A stretch of DNA of 64,000 bases from contig CAYMEW010000022.1 in assembly GCA_964389755.1 (NCBI GenBank), positions 10,835 to 74,834 on the forward strand, written 5' to 3'. The DNA is from JBBSUQ01 sp964389755. GTDB lineage: Bacteria; Bacteroidota; Bacteroidia; Flavobacteriales_D; Crocinitomicaceae. Position 1 is the stretch's first letter. Each line of letters starts with the position of its first letter. Both the position numbers and the translations under genes were made by a program. Below the pieces are notes generated by a model. It was given only the letters and a program-made list of their open reading frames with translations, ran no database searches and was not told the origin of the DNA. Positions 35,187-44,952 of this stretch are shown here, in pieces.

Positions 35187-36287
35187 TTGCACTATACCGA
35201 TTTACACTACCGCATCGCGCTGACATTACTGCGCGGCATCGGGCCGAAAAAGGCGCGTCACCTCCTGGCGAGTTGCCCGGATATTTCCAGTATTTTTCAG
35301 GAAGACTATACCCGCTTGCACGCAAGCAGCGGTATCAGCCTGCGAATTTTAAAGGACATGAATCGTAAAGAGGCACTTGCCGAAGCCGTCAAACAGGCAC
35401 AGGTTCATGAAAAAAAAGGAGTAAAATCGCTCTTTTACCACGATCCGGATTATCCGCGCCGGCTGAAGCAATGTCCGGATGCACCGCTAATGCTTTATTA
35501 TACGGGGAATTTTTCAGTGAATCACGCACGTATCCTTGCCATTGTCGGAACACGCGAAGCTACGTCCTACGGCAAACGCCTGTGCGATGAACTCGTTGCG
35601 GATCTGCGTGGAAAGAACGTGCTGGTTGTAAGCGGACTGGCTTACGGCATCGATATTCACGTACATGAACAATGCGTTGCACACGGAATCCCAACCGTGG
35701 GTGTACTGGGTCACGGATTGGACCGAGTTTACCCGGCGTTGCATCGAAAAACCGCGCTGAGCATGTGTGAAAACGGTGGAATGCTCACAGAATACCTACC
35801 CGGCACAAAACCCGATCGCGAGCATTTCCCGATGCGAAACCGGATCGTGGCCGGCATGGCCGACGCCACGGTCGTTATTGAAAGCCGAAAATCGGGCGGT
35901 TCACTGATCACGGCAAAACTGGCTAACGATTATAACCGCGATGTTTTCGCATATCCCGGGAATGCCGGACGCCTGCTTTCGGAAGGCTGTAACCGACTTA
36001 TTCAGGATCAGCTAGCGCACCTGATCACCGGGAGTGCGGACCTGTTTCGCTGGATGAACTGGGAAGAACCGACAACGCAGGTTGTTCCTCAGAAAAAACT
36101 GTTTCACGAGCATTCCCCGGAGGAACGCGCGATCCTCGAGCAGTTGACCGTTGAAGGAGATCAGCACGTGGACCTCATCGCTCATCGGCAACAACAAAAA
36201 CCCGGAGCTCTCAATTTACTTTTGCTGAAACTCGAAATGGACGGTGTCATTAAATGCCTGCCCGGAAAACGCTACCGCATTGCATAA
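35187..36287 (+). CDS. dprA: DNA-processing protein DprA
   Basis: A 366-residue protein that loads RecA on incoming single-stranded DNA during natural transformation. An N-terminal SAM-like helical part contains LLRGIGPKKARHLL. The Rossmann-like core shows AIVGTREATSYGKRL, VVSGLAYGIDIHVHEQ and VIESRKSGGSLITA. A C-terminal winged helix (about 305-366) follows. The start is TTG 35187, because no ATG or GTG lies near the homology start. It lies inside a -7-like TATTTTG. No other competence genes are in the window. Confidence 0.92.
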   Translation: MHYTDLHYRIALTLLRGIGPKKARHLLASCPDISSIFQEDYTRLHASSGISLRILKDMNRKEALAEAVKQAQVHEKKGVKSLFYHDPDYPRRLKQCPDAPLMLYYTGNFSVNHARILAIVGTREATSYGKRLCDELVADLRGKNVLVVSGLAYGIDIHVHEQCVAHGIPTVGVLGHGLDRVYPALHRKTALSMCENGGMLTEYLPGTKPDREHFPMRNRIVAGMADATVVIESRKSGGSLITAKLANDYNRDVFAYPGNAGRLLSEGCNRLIQDQLAHLITGSADLFRWMNWEEPTTQVVPQKKLFHEHSPEERAILEQLTVEGDQHVDLIAHRQQQKPGALNLLLLKLEMDGVIKCLPGKRYRIA

Positions 36288-36289
36288 AA

Positions 36290-36318
36290 AAACCCTCCGC
36301 CGAATCGACAGAGGGTTT
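36290..36318. terminator. Rho-independent terminator between dprA and ppiD
   Basis: The stem AAACCCTC (36290-36297) / GAGGGTTT (36311-36318) is flanked by a run of A upstream, giving a long T tract on the minus strand. It serves ppiD best and also ends dprA. Confidence 0.82.
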
Positions 36319-36335
36319 CAATTTCTTGATCTTGA

Positions 36336-38540
36336 TTATAATCTTACTCCAATGCGTGAGAAGCGACGGTTGTCGATCACATTGTAGTATTCTTTCAATG
36401 CCTGAAGTGCTTCGTTTCGCAGGCTTGACAGACGGGTGTTCATCAGTTTTTCCTGCTCACTATCGTAATTCGTTGTTGCCGGTGCATCGGTTGTTTTTTC
36501 AACTTTGATCACGAACACGCCACTCATTCCTTTCAGCGGTTTGGTGATCTTACCGTCGGCAATACCGGAGTAAAGCGACCCCACGATCTCCGGCTCAACG
36601 CCTGCTCCCTGTAATTGCGGGTTAGCGAAGGTGATGTTTGATTCCATCACTTTTACGCTAAAGCGTTGTGAAAGTGCATTCAGGTCTTTCACCTCGCTCA
36701 TTTCCTTGATCATTTTCTCCGCTTTCTTATCGCGAATTACCTCTGATTTGAGAACCGCTTCAAAGTCTTCCCATTTCGGGTTGTCTTTATCCTGGATCTG
36801 TGAAACGATCGCGATCACGTAACGTTCTTTGTCACGGATCGGTGAACCGATCAACTGCCCCACTTCGGCACCATCCTGGTAAGCCAGTTCGATGAGTTTA
36901 TCTTCTGCCAGTTGGGTTTCAAAAGCATTTACAAGCGGGTTTCGGTCGTTGATCGTCGTCTGACGAACGAAGTATCCTTTTTCTTTTGCCAGTGTATCGA
37001 AGGCTGCCACACGTGCACGACCTGATTCTTTTTCAGACAGTTTGTCATCGAGTTCGTAAAGCAGGTCATCCGCTTCTTTCTCGCGATCTTCGCGGGTCAT
37101 ATCACTCGGTGAAAGCGTGCGTGATACGGATACGAGTACCGGGTACTTTTCGGAACTTCTTTCGAGTACTTCCATGATGTGGTAACCGAAATCCGTTTTC
37201 ACGAGACCAATTTTCCCGATCGGCTCGTTCGCTGCAAAAGTTCCGAATTCAGGGACCATGTCTCCTTCGAGGAAGTCTTCGTATTTTCCACCGGTAGCTT
37301 TGCTTCCCGGGTCTTCACTGTATTTTTCAACAAACTCTTCGAAGTTCTTGCTGTTGATCACGCGCATAATGCTATCTGCGAGTTTTTTCTGACGCGCATC
37401 TGCTTCCGCATCTCCCTGTGGCACGCTGAGCAGAATGTGACGGGCAGTGATCTCGCGCGGTGTAAAACCAACAACTTTGGAAACTTTCATGGTTCCGTTA
37501 TCATTGTATGGCCCCACGATCTGGCCGATTGTTGCCGATTTGAAAACGGTATCCATCGCCATCGGGTAAGTGGCGTACTGGTTTGACTTCGGACTTCCCA
37601 TCGGTACGGCAGTTGCGCGTTTACCGGAAGTATAGAATCCGCCGTTACGCATGACGAAAGCAGAGTCATTTTTCGTCTTCTCGAAATCGGCTTTGAGTTT
37701 CGTCAGCGATTCGCTGAATGTTGAGGAGTCTTTACCCGAAGGGCGGATCGCTATGTCGAAATAGCGCACTGTGCGTGTATTTGCATTCGGCTTGAAACGC
37801 GCTTCGTGTTTGTGCTCGTCGAAGTACTTTTTCATGTCTTCGTCGGTCACTTTGAACTCATCATCCGGAAGTTCGCGGTAGCTGCGATAAACGAATGAAA
37901 TCGTTTTCATTTTCTTCTGTGCGGTATACTCTTCTTTGGCTTCCAGTTTTGTTACGTACACGCCCTGATTAAGGATCGTGAAGTATTTTTCGCGTTCGCG
38001 TTGTTCAATGTAATAGCTGCGTGAGTCTTCCCAGCTTTTCTGCATCTGCGGGTCATCTGAATTCTGCATTTGCTCCACACGTTGTTGCAGCATTTTGCGG
38101 CTAAACTGACCTGTAATCGAATCGCGGAAAGCCTGAGCGAGTTCCGGAAGTACCGAGAATCCTTCAGTTGAATCGCCATAGAAATAAGCATCAAATTCGT
38201 TATCTCCCACGCGGATACCGAGCGCTTCGAATTCCTTTTGAAGAATTGCGCGTTCGGCTGTATAGTTAAATGCTTTCGTTTCGGAAGCTTCGCGTTCTTT
38301 CGGGCCGTATTCACGCCCTGCCTGACGCGCCTGACCTTCATCCTGCTGCTGAAAATTCTGTACCGCTGTGTTGTAGGTTTGCACATCGATCATTTCACCA
38401 TCTACGGTACCAATGCCGTATTCAGGTCCTGATGCTCCGGAAATAAATTTCCAGTCTCCCAGGATGAATGCTAAAAGTGCCACGCCGACAATGATTACGA
38501 TCAAGGCGGATTTCTCTCGAATTTTACCGATTAATGCCAT
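36336..38540 (-). CDS. PpiD-like periplasmic folding chaperone/peptidyl-prolyl isomerase
   Basis: A 734-residue inner-membrane-anchored chaperone of the SurA_N/PpiD family. One membrane helix (SALIVIIVGVALLAFILGDW) is followed by a SurA-N-like helical domain (YTAERAILQKEFEALGIRVG). The parvulin-type PPIC domain follows (ARHILLSVPQGDAEADA, then FEEFVEKYSEDPGSKATGGK and LVKTDFGYHIMEV). A second degenerate parvulin-like region extends to the C-terminus. Such proteins escort outer-membrane and secreted proteins leaving the Sec translocon. The -7-like minus-strand sequence is TATATTCG. Confidence 0.92.
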   Translation of the reverse strand: MALIGKIREKSALIVIIVGVALLAFILGDWKFISGASGPEYGIGTVDGEMIDVQTYNTAVQNFQQQDEGQARQAGREYGPKEREASETKAFNYTAERAILQKEFEALGIRVGDNEFDAYFYGDSTEGFSVLPELAQAFRDSITGQFSRKMLQQRVEQMQNSDDPQMQKSWEDSRSYYIEQREREKYFTILNQGVYVTKLEAKEEYTAQKKMKTISFVYRSYRELPDDEFKVTDEDMKKYFDEHKHEARFKPNANTRTVRYFDIAIRPSGKDSSTFSESLTKLKADFEKTKNDSAFVMRNGGFYTSGKRATAVPMGSPKSNQYATYPMAMDTVFKSATIGQIVGPYNDNGTMKVSKVVGFTPREITARHILLSVPQGDAEADARQKKLADSIMRVINSKNFEEFVEKYSEDPGSKATGGKYEDFLEGDMVPEFGTFAANEPIGKIGLVKTDFGYHIMEVLERSSEKYPVLVSVSRTLSPSDMTREDREKEADDLLYELDDKLSEKESGRARVAAFDTLAKEKGYFVRQTTINDRNPLVNAFETQLAEDKLIELAYQDGAEVGQLIGSPIRDKERYVIAIVSQIQDKDNPKWEDFEAVLKSEVIRDKKAEKMIKEMSEVKDLNALSQRFSVKVMESNITFANPQLQGAGVEPEIVGSLYSGIADGKITKPLKGMSGVFVIKVEKTTDAPATTNYDSEQEKLMNTRLSSLRNEALQALKEYYNVIDNRRFSRIGVRL

Positions 38541-38614
38541 CTGAACATTTGATTTAAGGGTGCGAATATAATCAGATGAATCGACTTTTAAAAATTTATC
38601 ATTCCAAAAACAAA

Positions 38615-38642
38615 AAACCGCTCACCAGGTGGCGAGCGGTTT
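38615..38642 (-). terminator. Rho-independent terminator of the Ig-repeat barrel gene
   Basis: AAACCGCTC (38615-38623) pairs with GAGCGGTTT (38634-38642). On the minus strand the stem is followed by a further TTT and G. It is 18 bp after the gene's stop codon. Confidence 0.85.
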
Positions 38643-38659
38643 CCGGATTGTATGCATTA

Positions 38660-41600
38660 TCAGGGTCTTCTGCCCGGCGTGGTGGTGCGTGTGTTCCCGT
38701 TCACAGGACGCGTCCCGGTTTTTGTACCACCTGAACCGGTATTAATTGTTCTTCCGGAGTTGCCTCCGTTGTTTTGGTCATCGTTATCGTCGTCTTCTTC
38801 TGAACCGGATGATCCGGACCCTTTGTTGATCAGTCCGCCACCATTGAGCGAACCGCTGTTCATGTTACTGTTTCCTTCCACGGAAGCCTGGTGTACGTTG
38901 ATCACACAGGTTTGCGTATCAGAACCGGCCGTATTGGTAGCGGTCACCACAACTGTCATTTGTGCACCGGCAACCATATTGGTTACGAATGAATAACTCA
39001 TGACGTTACCGGATACGGTGGTTGTGTAATTGGTGATCGCCTGTCCGTTAACAGTGATGCTTACCTGCCCGGAAGAGGAAACATTCTGAATGTTACCTGA
39101 GATGGTATAGTTACCCGGAGGGGCGCTCGACGGACAACGTCCCGGAGAGGTAAAGCTCACAACCGGCGGCTGTTCGGTTACTTTCTTACGATATACCACC
39201 GTACGCGTATCGCTGGCCGTTCCTGCTGAATTTACGGCCGTGGCAACAATGACATTGGCTCCTTCACTCCAGTTCGCGTGCAACTGCACATCCCCGTTCG
39301 AAGCATTAAAATTGAAGTTTACCGGCTGTCCGTTAACCGTCACGGAGATCTGGTTGGCAGCCGACACGTTCTGAACATTCACTTTCACATCCATGGAAGC
39401 CTCGTCTGTATTATAAGGAGATGTCAGCGGAGCAATGAACTTCAAAAGTGGCGGTTTTACGATGTTCACTTCTTTTCGGACTACTTTGATCGTTTCCGAG
39501 TCTTTTCCGCATTCGTTGGTCGCCATCATAACCAGAGTATTCACTCCGATCACCAGTTCGCGGTTTAATGAAAACGTTTTTGTTTGCGGGTTGTAAATGA
39601 AGTTAACGGGCTGTCCGTTTTGCGTCGCAGTGATCTGGGACATACTTGCGACATTGTCTACAGACGCCGTGATCGTAATCGCATTTCCGGTGGTCGTGGA
39701 TCCGTTCGGAACGGTACTTCCAGTAATCGCAAGGAATGGCGGCTGACACACTTTTCGCGTGATCGTCCAGGTGTACTTATCGCGCCCACAGTCGTTTGCA
39801 ACGGTTACGGAAATGGTGTTGGCGCCTTCGTTGAGCGGTACCTGTGCACTTACAATGTGCGATCCGCTGTCGAAGCTAAACTGCTGTACAGTGTTGTTTA
39901 CCTGGAAGATAACCTGTGATGCGTTTTCAATATTGACCGTAGCAACTTTCACGGTAACGCTTTGCTGGTCAGTCGTGAACTGCTGCGTCGACGGAACGAT
40001 CGCTGTAACACCCGGTGCAATGCATGGCTGCGCGGCCGGAGTATACGTCACGATCGTGGAAGCCGAGGCTGTACCGCATTCGTTTGTACCGGAGATCTCC
40101 AGTGAATTACTTCCTTCATTGAGCAGTACGGTATGCGAAAACAGTTTGGTTGAAGCATTGAAACTTCCGCCGTTTACAGCGATTCCGTTCACCTTAAACA
40201 CAATGTGTTGCAGATCATCTACCCCGAGTAGTTTTGCACTGAAGTTAAAACTCGCCGTTTCGGTGCTTGTTCCTGCAGCGGCCGGGTTTACAATCGTTAC
40301 TTCCGGACCTTTACAGGCCGCACGCTGATAATTCACCTGCGTGGATGCGGAATGTGTACCGGCCGTATTTGTTCCCGAAACATAGAAAATAGTGCTTCCG
40401 GCATTTAAGCTCGTATTAAAGATGACCTCGTGATTCCCCGCATTGAAACTATACAGGTTCGGATTCACTGTCTGGCCGTCCTGTTTCACGAGGATGCCCT
40501 GCTTGCTGTCTACATTTTGTATGATCGCGCGCATTTGATAACCCGGTGTTGAAACCGTGGTTCCCGGTTGTGACGGATTTGTAAAAGTTACGTGCGGAAG
40601 CGGAAGGCTTTCTTTACGGTAAATGATCGTTGTCTGGTCGGATGCCTGTCCGGCGTTATTCGTTCCGGTGACGATCACACTGTTGCTTCCTTCTACAAGC
40701 GGCATCGTGAACGCAACTATCTTCGTAGCCGCGTTGTAAATAAAGCCGCCGAAATTGTTCCCGTTTACGGTAACACTTACATTTTGTGCTCCCTCAATAT
40801 TCAGAACAGTCGCATTGATCACCGTTGAAGCGGAAGTTACCGTATACGGATCTGCCTGCGGCGTGGTGATCGTTACAACCGGTGGATTTTGCGGTTGCGG
40901 CTTGCGATAGATGATCGTTGTGGAAGCTATGTCCGTTCCCACTGCATTGGTACCACGCACTTCAATAATATTTGCACCGGGCATGAGCGAAGTCGTGAAG
41001 TTCATCATTTCAGATGAAACGCTATAGCTGAAATTCGTGGAGAGCACGCCGTTAATGCGCAACTGGATGTTTTGTGAACCATTCACATAGCGCACGCGTG
41101 TCTGTACATCGTAAACCGGATCGAAAACGGTAATCGGATTGGTTACCGGATCTGTGAAAGTAACCACCGGTGGCAGAAGCGTTTGCTGTTTGCGGTAAAT
41201 GATCGTCTGCGTTTTCGTATCGGTTCCCGCTGTATTGGTTCCGGTAACGGTAATGATGTTCGCTCCTTCGATCAGGTTGACGCTGAAGCTGGTCATTTTT
41301 GTTACGGCGTTGAAATTGAAAGCAGTATAGTTCGCGCCGTTCACGTTCACGTTTACCCCGCTTTGCGATGCAACATTCAGCACGGTTGCGAGGACATTAA
41401 AAGTCGCCTGATCGGTCGTGTACGGATTCACGTTCGGGTTTACAAAGGTCACTACCGGCGGCTGTTCTGTTTGAACCGGACGATAAATAATGATCGTCTG
41501 TTTGCTGTCGGTACCGTCGTTATTCGTTCCTGTAACGGTTACGGTATTTGATCCTTCCACGAGGCTGAGCACTGCGGCCACCCCGTTTGTCGAATTGTCG

Positions 41601-43504
41601 TAAGAGAAATTCGCGAGATTCTGACCGTTCAACTTGACGTTAACCTGACTTTTTTGAGATACGTTCAGTACAGTTGCCGCGAGGTTGAATGATTGATTGC
41701 TCACCGAATACGGACTTACGTTCGGATTGGTGATCGTTACCACCGGCGGTTTCGGAGCAGCGCGTTCATAAACAATGATCGTGGTTGCAGACGCACTTCC
41801 CGCGTTATTGGTCCCGATGATCTCGAATACGTTTTGACCGGGAACGAGGACCACGTTGCTTTGGAAGGCATTTGCAGCTGGGTTGAACGTGAAACTGTTG
41901 TTCACCGAACCGTTTTGACGGAAGGTTACGTACTGGCTTCCGGAAACGTTCAGGATCGTTGCGTTGATCGTAAAGTTCGGATTTTGCACGGTATACGGTG
42001 TGGATGCCGGGTCGAGGTAATAGACGACCGGCGGTTGCTCTGCAGCATTCTGACGATAGATGATTGTTGTTGACTCCGAATCAGAACCGGCATCATTGGT
42101 TCCCGTAACTGTTACGATATTCGTGCCGGGTGTGAGGTTCAGCGAAGCGGAAACAGCGCTGGTAGCCGGATCATAGGTAAAGTTATTCGTCGTTTGCCCG
42201 TTGAAGGTAAACGTGATCTGGCTCTTTTGAGATACGTTCAGTACAGTGGCACGGAACGGGAATACCGGATCGCTTGTTTGTTGTGGTGAGCTTGCCGGGT
42301 TTGTAATCGTCACGACGGGCGGAACGGCCTGTTGTTCGCGCTGGTAAATGATAATGGTCGATTCCTGGTCACTTCCGTACGGATTCGTTCCGGTAAGCTG
42401 GAATACGTTTTGGCCGGGAACGAGCGTCACATTCGAAGTAAACTGATGTGAAGCCGGATCGTAGCTAAAGGTTCCGTTATAATTGCCGTTTTGCGTGAAG
42501 TTGATATTCTCTCTTCCGGAAACGTTTCGCACTTCCCCACGAATGGTGTAAGCGGGAGAGTTAACCGTTCTGCCGGAACTTGCCGGATCTGTAAAGTTGA
42601 CGACCGGCGGATCGTTTCGGTTTTCGGTGTAGTTCGGCAGGTTGTTCAGGCTGTTATCGTTGGTATTGTCTACCGGAGGAGGCGTTTTTTCTTTGCGCGC
42701 TTTAAAACGGAACTGGATATATGCACTGGTGTAGTGATAGATGTCGTTCGTATTTTTACTGTTCGGGTTGGCATAGCCGTCGAACAGGTCATTACGTGTG
42801 AAGGTTGTCTTGTGTTCAAGCCCGATCGTTACGCGCTTTCCGACCTGGTACCCGATCCCGAAACCGATGCTCGGCATCACGGTTGCCGTGTAAGAATTTG
42901 CATTGGTTCCGTCCAGCGGTGTGTCGTAAGTATTGTCCAGCAGGTTATCGATCGATGCTTTGTCTAGCGACGACAGTTGGTCGTAGCGGTACATGGTATT
43001 CGTTCCGGTGGAATCATAAAAAAGGAGGTTCCCGTATGTTTGACTCCAGGTGATCCCGATCCCTCCGAAAATATACGGATCCCAGCGGGTCCGTTCGCGG
43101 ATACCATTGGCGTGAAGGACCAGTTCGAGTGAAAGCCGGTATACATCCGTCTGGAAATTGTTAACCATGAATCCCATGGAATCCTGGTAGTCGGTTTTGC
43201 CGGAACTCAGTGCGGTATTCGGATAATTGAATCCTGTTGAATCATAATCCTGTCCGTACCAGTAACCTCGCAGAAATCGTGCACGCAGGTCAAAGCTGAC
43301 CTTCCTGCCGTAATTGTAATTAAAGGATTTCCCGAGGGTAAAGCCATAGCCCCCGTCAAATTTGTTTTTTACATCGGTTGTTTGCCAGGTGGCGCCGGCG
43401 TTGAGTCCGAGGAACCACTTCGAATCTTCATCGTAGTTGTTCAACTGGCTGAAAGCAGATGATGTAAGGAGAAGGCTTAAAATGAAAGTAAAAATCTTAT
43501 TCAT
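38660..43504 (-). CDS. Outer-membrane barrel protein with 13 Ig-like repeats and Gly/Ser/Asp tail
   Basis: A 1614-residue protein. The signal peptide is MNKIFTFILSLLLTSSAFSQ; an in-frame extension upstream lacks any signal. Residues 21-280 are beta-barrel-like: WFLGLNAGATWQ, FDLRARFLRGYWYG, IGFGIGYQVGKRVTIGLEH, and AYIQFRFKARKE closes the barrel. Thirteen tandem repeats of about 96 residues run from 299 to 1547. Each follows the pattern PPVVTITNP, ATVLNVS, VNG, LVEGSNTVTVTGTN, then TIIYR. A low-complexity tail (1548-1614) is rich in Gly, Ser, Asn and Asp with a basic RTTTPGRRP end. No T9SS sorting domain is present, so insertion is probably by BAM through the barrel. The function (adhesin or structural) is unknown. 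Confidence 0.85.
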   Translation of the reverse strand: MNKIFTFILSLLLTSSAFSQLNNYDEDSKWFLGLNAGATWQTTDVKNKFDGGYGFTLGKSFNYNYGRKVSFDLRARFLRGYWYGQDYDSTGFNYPNTALSSGKTDYQDSMGFMVNNFQTDVYRLSLELVLHANGIRERTRWDPYIFGGIGITWSQTYGNLLFYDSTGTNTMYRYDQLSSLDKASIDNLLDNTYDTPLDGTNANSYTATVMPSIGFGIGYQVGKRVTIGLEHKTTFTRNDLFDGYANPNSKNTNDIYHYTSAYIQFRFKARKEKTPPPVDNTNDNSLNNLPNYTENRNDPPVVNFTDPASSGRTVNSPAYTIRGEVRNVSGRENINFTQNGNYNGTFSYDPASHQFTSNVTLVPGQNVFQLTGTNPYGSDQESTIIIYQREQQAVPPVVTITNPASSPQQTSDPVFPFRATVLNVSQKSQITFTFNGQTTNNFTYDPATSAVSASLNLTPGTNIVTVTGTNDAGSDSESTTIIYRQNAAEQPPVVYYLDPASTPYTVQNPNFTINATILNVSGSQYVTFRQNGSVNNSFTFNPAANAFQSNVVLVPGQNVFEIIGTNNAGSASATTIIVYERAAPKPPVVTITNPNVSPYSVSNQSFNLAATVLNVSQKSQVNVKLNGQNLANFSYDNSTNGVAAVLSLVEGSNTVTVTGTNNDGTDSKQTIIIYRPVQTEQPPVVTFVNPNVNPYTTDQATFNVLATVLNVASQSGVNVNVNGANYTAFNFNAVTKMTSFSVNLIEGANIITVTGTNTAGTDTKTQTIIYRKQQTLLPPVVTFTDPVTNPITVFDPVYDVQTRVRYVNGSQNIQLRINGVLSTNFSYSVSSEMMNFTTSLMPGANIIEVRGTNAVGTDIASTTIIYRKPQPQNPPVVTITTPQADPYTVTSASTVINATVLNIEGAQNVSVTVNGNNFGGFIYNAATKIVAFTMPLVEGSNSVIVTGTNNAGQASDQTTIIYRKESLPLPHVTFTNPSQPGTTVSTPGYQMRAIIQNVDSKQGILVKQDGQTVNPNLYSFNAGNHEVIFNTSLNAGSTIFYVSGTNTAGTHSASTQVNYQRAACKGPEVTIVNPAAAGTSTETASFNFSAKLLGVDDLQHIVFKVNGIAVNGGSFNASTKLFSHTVLLNEGSNSLEISGTNECGTASASTIVTYTPAAQPCIAPGVTAIVPSTQQFTTDQQSVTVKVATVNIENASQVIFQVNNTVQQFSFDSGSHIVSAQVPLNEGANTISVTVANDCGRDKYTWTITRKVCQPPFLAITGSTVPNGSTTTGNAITITASVDNVASMSQITATQNGQPVNFIYNPQTKTFSLNRELVIGVNTLVMMATNECGKDSETIKVVRKEVNIVKPPLLKFIAPLTSPYNTDEASMDVKVNVQNVSAANQISVTVNGQPVNFNFNASNGDVQLHANWSEGANVIVATAVNSAGTASDTRTVVYRKKVTEQPPVVSFTSPGRCPSSAPPGNYTISGNIQNVSSSGQVSITVNGQAITNYTTTVSGNVMSYSFVTNMVAGAQMTVVVTATNTAGSDTQTCVINVHQASVEGNSNMNSGSLNGGGLINKGSGSSGSEEDDDNDDQNNGGNSGRTINTGSGGTKTGTRPVNGNTRTTTPGRRP
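38864..42610 (-). repeat. Thirteen coding repeats of about 96 codons
   Basis: Within the barrel gene each unit is about 285-300 bp and encodes one Ig-like/bacterial adhesin-type domain. Units 1-7 (nearest the N-terminus) are most alike and begin with PPVV. Units 8-13 have drifted (LPHV, GPEV, IAPGV, PPFL, PPLL, PPVV). Units 9-11 and 13 carry extra Cys (NECG, NDCG, TQTC), which may form disulfides. Confidence 0.85.
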
Positions 43505-43647
43505 ATGCCGTAAGTTTATTTTTTGGCCGAAAAACGAATACTGTGCCAAATTTCAGAAAATTTTGAACATTCGGATCAAATTGCTGTTTAAATCACTTAT
43601 TTTCCAATTTTTTGTTTGTTGAAATATTCCTACCTTCACCGTCAGAT

Positions 43648-44952
43648 ATGGCTTTTTCGTCTTTTCTCCGCATTTCTGTTATTTATTTGTTAATGACAAT
43701 TGTATGTCCGGGAACGTTCCTGGCCCAGGAGACTTATGACAACTGCGGGAATGCACTTCAGCTGTGTCCAAATACATCGTATTCGCTCAATAATATCGCT
43801 GCCACGGCAACGGTATGCCCGAATTGCGAAGACGATCTGACCTTCTGCCTCACTTCCGCCAATTCGATCTGGCTCACCTTCACAACAAATTCTACCGGAG
43901 GCGATGTACAGCTTGATTTCACAAACCTCGTTTTCAGTAATAATGCCGGTCAGGACCAGGAACTCAACGCCACGATGCTGGAAGCAACGGTTCCCTGCGA
44001 CGCCGCTTCTTACACCTCAGTTGGTAATTGTGCTACGAACCAGGGCGGTCCTTTTTCTTTAAATGCAAACGGATTGCCGGCATCCACCACGTATTATGTG
44101 ATCGTAAGTGGCGACAATGCAGGAGCCGGAATTACTTCCCCGGCCGAGTGCGCCTTCGATGTGAATATCAGCGGAACGGCCATTAACCGTCCGGCGCCTT
44201 TTGTCGTACTCGGAAGTAGTACGAACAACGCCTGCCAGGATGAAGCAGTTACACTGAGTGCTGCGGTCTCAAACTGTACGGATACGAGTACTTACCTGTG
44301 GTATGTAAACGGTACGCTTGCGGCCGAAACGATCGATGCGCAATGGGTCACTTCCGAACTTCAGGACGGTGACGTGATCCAGGTTGACGTATCCTGTTTT
44401 CAGGATTGCCCGGTAACGGTTAACAACGCGATCGGGCCGATCACTGTTTTTTCTTTCCCGGTAGACGCCGGGCCGGATCAGCAAATCAAGCCGGGTAGTT
44501 CGGTACAGCTAAACGGTTTTACAAGCGCTCCGCAGTATACCTGGAGCCCGAACATCGAACTGAGCAATACAAATACGCTGACACCTTACGCAAGTCCACA
44601 CCAAACAACGGTCTACACACTGGCCGCGACGATGAACGGCTGCACACTGTATGACCAGGTGACCGTAATCGTGGACAATGCACTTACCATCCCTACTACC
44701 TTTTCGCCCAATAACGACGGCAGCAACGATGTCTGGGAAATCGAGGGAATTGAACAATTCCCGGATAACCAGCTTAAAATTTACGATCGCTGGGGACAAA
44801 TTATTTACCAGGCCAGCGGGTATAATTATCAGAAAGCGTGGGACGGACGGCACAATGGCAGGCCGCTTTCCGAAGGCGTTTATTTTTACACGCTCGACTT
44901 GCGGGATGCAGACGATCAGCACCTGAAAGGTTCCATAACACTCGTTCGATGA
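43648..44952 (+). CDS. Secreted protein with gliding-type (CHU_C, type B) C-terminal domain
   Basis: A 434-residue exported protein with a signal peptide (about 1-29, ending TFLAQ). The N-terminal Cys-rich adhesin-like domain contains NCGNALQLCPNTSYSLNN and IWLTFTTNSTGGDVQLDF, as in pro-protein-convertase-like domains of Bacteroidota adhesins. A PKD/Ig-like module is near 200-340. The C-terminus has the type B sorting signature TFSPNNDGSNDVWEIEGIEQ, then LKIYDRWGQIIYQ and LSEGVYFYTLDL. ATG 43648 was chosen; a -7-like TACCTTCA lies 9 nt upstream. It overlaps the porP/sprF start by 4 bp. Confidence 0.88.
   Translation: MAFSSFLRISVIYLLMTIVCPGTFLAQETYDNCGNALQLCPNTSYSLNNIAATATVCPNCEDDLTFCLTSANSIWLTFTTNSTGGDVQLDFTNLVFSNNAGQDQELNATMLEATVPCDAASYTSVGNCATNQGGPFSLNANGLPASTTYYVIVSGDNAGAGITSPAECAFDVNISGTAINRPAPFVVLGSSTNNACQDEAVTLSAAVSNCTDTSTYLWYVNGTLAAETIDAQWVTSELQDGDVIQVDVSCFQDCPVTVNNAIGPITVFSFPVDAGPDQQIKPGSSVQLNGFTSAPQYTWSPNIELSNTNTLTPYASPHQTTVYTLAATMNGCTLYDQVTVIVDNALTIPTTFSPNNDGSNDVWEIEGIEQFPDNQLKIYDRWGQIIYQASGYNYQKAWDGRHNGRPLSEGVYFYTLDLRDADDQHLKGSITLVR

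Noticed and set aside
39759..40328. Long plus-strand frame inside the Ig-repeat gene
   Set aside because: It is antisense to a well-supported coding sequence and exists because of the repeat's codon usage. The same holds for 33840-34433 and 37179-37586.
38864..42610. Long periodic repeat array that could be taken for CRISPR or satellite DNA
   Set aside because: The period is about 290 bp, the units are diverged and all in frame, and they encode one continuous protein. There are no spacers.
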